From contig CAWVWT010000040.1 in assembly GCA_963934015.1 (NCBI GenBank), positions 1 to 8,037 of the forward strand: a stretch of 8,037 nt of DNA, in the 5' to 3' direction. The number at the start of each line of letters is the position of its first letter. Positions within the stretch are counted from its first letter, which is position 1. A program made the position numbers and the translations under genes. The stretch comes from MGIIb-P sp963934015 (GTDB lineage Archaea; Thermoplasmatota; Poseidoniia; Poseidoniales; Thalassarchaeaceae). The notes beneath the pieces are model-generated. The model was not told where the DNA came from, ran no database searches, and was given only the letters and a program-made list of their open reading frames with translations. This document shows, one piece after another, positions 6,207 to 8,037 of this stretch.

Positions 6207-7013
6207 ATGGCGAAGCCGTGGGCGACCTCACACATTGCAACGGTAGCCGCTGGTTTGGGTATTGACCACCGAATATCAGGTGATGTCAAGGAAAAATTAG
6301 TATCTCTTCTTGAAGAACAGCTGAAAGATATCAGTCGTGAAATGGAAGACAAGACGTTGGAGGCTGACCCCGAGCGAAAAACACTCGGAGACCCAATCAG
6401 AACTCGACTCGGATTCAACCGAACCCGAGGGATGTTAATTGACAATATTGAGCGGGTGGAATCTGTGGGCGCAGCCGCCGTCGTTGCAGCCAATGAACAA
6501 CTCGAAGCCTATCTGCGAACTCTGCTGGGTTCAGCAGCTAATCTCGCTGCTGCTGATCGGATGAACACCATCAAGCCTCGGCATTTACAAAAAGCACTCG
6601 AAGCAATGGGGCACACTGGACCCTCTGAGGAAGCGATTGACGCATTGGCTCCAGCAGCTCCAACTCGCGATGCGGTTGGAGATGCATTGGATGGTGGAAC
6701 CGGTGTTCTGACACCACAGGTTCTTCGACAAATGTCTCGCAATTTTGCGGATGGAAAGAAAGTTCATGATGAAACAATTGAAGAATTAATTCTACTATTC
6801 TATGATCACGTTGGAGAAGTTCAGCATGAAATGAAGAACGGTTTACTGGGAGGAGATCCTGCTGATTTTATTCAGAAGTTGGATCGACTTCAAAGTTTGT
6901 TCATGCTAGGTTGGATGCGCAATATGATGAAGAAAGCCTGCGAAAATGCTGATGCCGCGGGAAGTCGAATCGTTCTTGTGGATCATGTCATCAACATCGA
7001 CCCTTGGGTGTAG
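6207..7013 (+). CDS. Multi-histone-fold protein (three tandem histone-fold-like segments)
   Basis: I know no named family of this form. Numbered from ATG 6207 (268 residues), three stretches read as helix-loop-long helix-loop-helix. Fold 1 (6-70) has HRISGDVKEKLVSLLEEQLK, close to the RVSDDA...LAKILEE start of the archaeal histone long helix, and later RKTL (57-60), like RKTI. Fold 2 (73-135) matches HMf-type histones without gaps over about 49 residues, ending LAAADRMNTIKPRHLQKAL. Fold 3 (168-264) begins LTPQVLRQMSRNF and VHDETIEELILLF and ends AGSRIVLVDHV, with about 34 extra residues (210-243) inside the long-helix region. Folds 2 and 3 are joined by an Ala/Pro/Asp-rich linker. The protein is acidic compared with histones, so DNA binding is uncertain. 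It could be a DNA architectural protein or a protein-interaction scaffold. The comparison histone sequence is from memory; fold 2 is firm, 1 likely, 3 probable. Confidence 0.75.
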   Translation: MAKPWATSHIATVAAGLGIDHRISGDVKEKLVSLLEEQLKDISREMEDKTLEADPERKTLGDPIRTRLGFNRTRGMLIDNIERVESVGAAAVVAANEQLEAYLRTLLGSAANLAAADRMNTIKPRHLQKALEAMGHTGPSEEAIDALAPAAPTRDAVGDALDGGTGVLTPQVLRQMSRNFADGKKVHDETIEELILLFYDHVGEVQHEMKNGLLGGDPADFIQKLDRLQSLFMLGWMRNMMKKACENADAAGSRIVLVDHVINIDPWV

Positions 7014-7015
7014 TC

Positions 7016-7312
7016 ATGACTCGAGCGCAGAAGGCTGCGAAAAAAGCGCTTGCCGAGATCCTTCGTGATTGGAAAGATCCGCATGGTGCAGGTTCAATCA
7101 TGGATGAACGATGGTTGTGTGGACTCGATGTTAGCGAGGAGGCTGTGGTTGCATTGAAAATTCGACCGAGTCGACCTCATTGTCCATGCTGTCTAATTGA
7201 TTTGGTTGAACTCAAGGTCAAATTGGAAGGACACAAACGAATTTCTGGGACTCAAATCGAAGTCGTAGATGTTCCAGATGCACATCGCTGGACTGAAGCC
7301 ATAAACGGCTAA
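7016..7312 (+). CDS. MIP18/DUF59-family (PaaD-like) protein, probable Fe-S assembly factor
   Basis: The 98-residue protein has the DUF59 layout: an N-terminal helix, DP (21-22), SIMD (27-30) in place of the usual SIVD, strands VVALKIRPS, then a cysteine segment PHCPCCLIDL (54-63), a helix, and a closing VVDVPDAHRWTEAIN. Proteins of this family help assemble or deliver iron-sulfur clusters (SufT, MIP18/Cia2) or form part of ring-hydroxylase assembly (PaaD). The segment around the family's reactive cysteine here contains three cysteines (C56, C58, C59) next to H55, suggesting a metal or cluster site. The ATG at 7016 is two bases after the histone-fold stop, with no ribosome binding site of its own, so translation is probably coupled. 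A TTG at 7004 in the same frame would overlap the upstream gene and is less likely. The family call is good; the client is unknown. Confidence 0.8.
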   Translation: MTRAQKAAKKALAEILRDWKDPHGAGSIMDERWLCGLDVSEEAVVALKIRPSRPHCPCCLIDLVELKVKLEGHKRISGTQIEVVDVPDAHRWTEAING

Positions 7313-7344
7313 TTCAGCATTGTTTTTCAAATCGGAACGCTTGA

Positions 7345-8037
7345 ATGGGAGCCTTCGAACAGGCAACCATGGCGACCATCACATTACGTGTGTCGGGAGA
7401 CCGCGCCAAGCACAGCGAGGAACTCGCTATTGCGGATATTTCAGCCGCACTAGATGCAGCTGATGGGCTCGCTTGGATCGATATGCGAAACCCCGGTTCA
7501 GAAGAACGGGCATGGTTGCTCGCTCAAGGGTATCATGAAATGGCTGTCGAGGACTGCTTCAAGGAACCAGTTCCCAAGGCCTTCGTTTACGATACGCATC
7601 GATTTGTCGTCGTGCGCGCACGTGACGCTGATCGTGAAATCGACACTGAGTTTTTGTGTGTATTCGTCACCGATGATTTACTCATTACTGTACGTCATTC
7701 AGCCATGCCTTCTGTAAAGAATTTCGGAAAGCGATTTGGTTCTCGTAAAATCCAACGCCGTGTTGAATTGGGAGCAGAATATCTTCTGTACGAAATGCTC
7801 GATGCAATTGCAGATGATTGGTATCGAATCCTAGGCGGATATTCGGAACGAATTGACGTCCTTGAAGACCGTGTGTTCGATCCAAATACAATACACACAG
7901 ATTTACTACAAGATTTGCATGAACTCAAACAGGACTTGCGTGAAATTTCAAAGTCGGTCTCACCTCTACACGAAGTGGTCAGTCGCATGATGCGTCCCGA
8001 TCAAGATTACATCACTGAATCGTGTATAATTTACTGG
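7345..8037 (+). CDS. CorA-family divalent metal transporter, N-terminal cytoplasmic part (cut by right edge)
   Basis: The frame is open from ATG 7345 to the window end (231 codons, no stop). CorA proteins form pentameric inner-membrane channels for magnesium, cobalt or nickel, with a large cytoplasmic N-domain and two C-terminal helices ending in GMN. Only the N-domain is visible. It shows the typical strand-helix order: LAWIDMRNPGSEERAWLLAQ, then HEMAVEDCFKEPVPKAFVYD, strands RFVVVRA and FLCVFVTDDLLITVRH, then YLLYEMLDAIADDWYRIL opening the long stalk helix, followed by LEDRVF and a coiled LLQDLHELKQDLREISKS segment. The transmembrane part and GMN motif lie beyond the window. A second in-frame ATG at 7369 (MATITLRV) may be the true start; neither has a ribosome binding site. 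A T-run at 7322-7326 could belong to a terminator of the preceding gene or to this gene's promoter. Confidence 0.88.
   Translation, partial: MGAFEQATMATITLRVSGDRAKHSEELAIADISAALDAADGLAWIDMRNPGSEERAWLLAQGYHEMAVEDCFKEPVPKAFVYDTHRFVVVRARDADREIDTEFLCVFVTDDLLITVRHSAMPSVKNFGKRFGSRKIQRRVELGAEYLLYEMLDAIADDWYRILGGYSERIDVLEDRVFDPNTIHTDLLQDLHELKQDLREISKSVSPLHEVVSRMMRPDQDYITESCIIYW

Noticed and set aside
6172..6264. Short frame beginning MVEGPPLLEEVYGEAVGD overlapping the start of the histone-fold gene, possibly a small peptide or a sign of a frameshift
   Set aside because: It ends after about 30 codons, and the main frame from 6207 already supplies the first helix and loop of the N-terminal fold, so no frameshift is needed.
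1..8037. CRISPR arrays, insertion sequences, or defence systems
   Set aside because: No regularly spaced repeats, terminal inverted repeats, transposase or nuclease motifs were found.

Overview
The window looks like archaeal chromosome, most likely from an uncultivated, marine-type euryarchaeal or Thermoplasmatota-like lineage. Three things support this: the phosphoglycerate kinase carries the archaeal HQSRPG and GGGH motifs, the tRNA-Thr has T at the discriminator position, and one protein carries archaeal-type histone folds. The lineage is an inference, because no rRNA or taxonomic marker is present. Gene density is high and intergenic gaps are short. Several genes have GGAGG ribosome binding sites while others appear leaderless or translationally coupled.

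Layout. At the left edge, the start of a DUF354-like gene runs leftward out of the window. Divergent from it is a rightward group: a RidA-type enamine/imine deaminase, a 76-residue two-helix membrane protein, and an AlgC-like phosphomannomutase/phosphoglucomutase. The phosphomutase meets, tail to tail, a leftward group read in the order phosphoglycerate kinase, tRNA-Thr(CGT), SAM-dependent methyltransferase, and DUF3147-like four-helix membrane protein. The tRNA sits inside this group with almost no space before the methyltransferase.

From about 4950 a second rightward group starts, divergent from the kinase across 78 bp that hold a 10-bp direct repeat spaced 30 bp. It encodes an M24 (Xaa-Pro) metallopeptidase, a 268-residue protein with three histone-fold-like segments, a MIP18/DUF59-type protein with an HCPCC motif, and the N-terminal part of a CorA-family divalent metal transporter cut by the right edge.

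Most genes are housekeeping: sugar-phosphate interconversion, glycolysis/gluconeogenesis, peptide turnover, metabolite repair and metal transport. The outstanding item is the multi-histone-fold protein at 6207-7013. Known archaeal histones are mostly single folds of about 70 residues, with some two-fold fusions. This one reads as an N-terminal fold, a well-matched central fold, and a C-terminal fold whose long helix seems to be split by an insertion. It could be a built-in histone oligomer or a non-chromatin adaptor.
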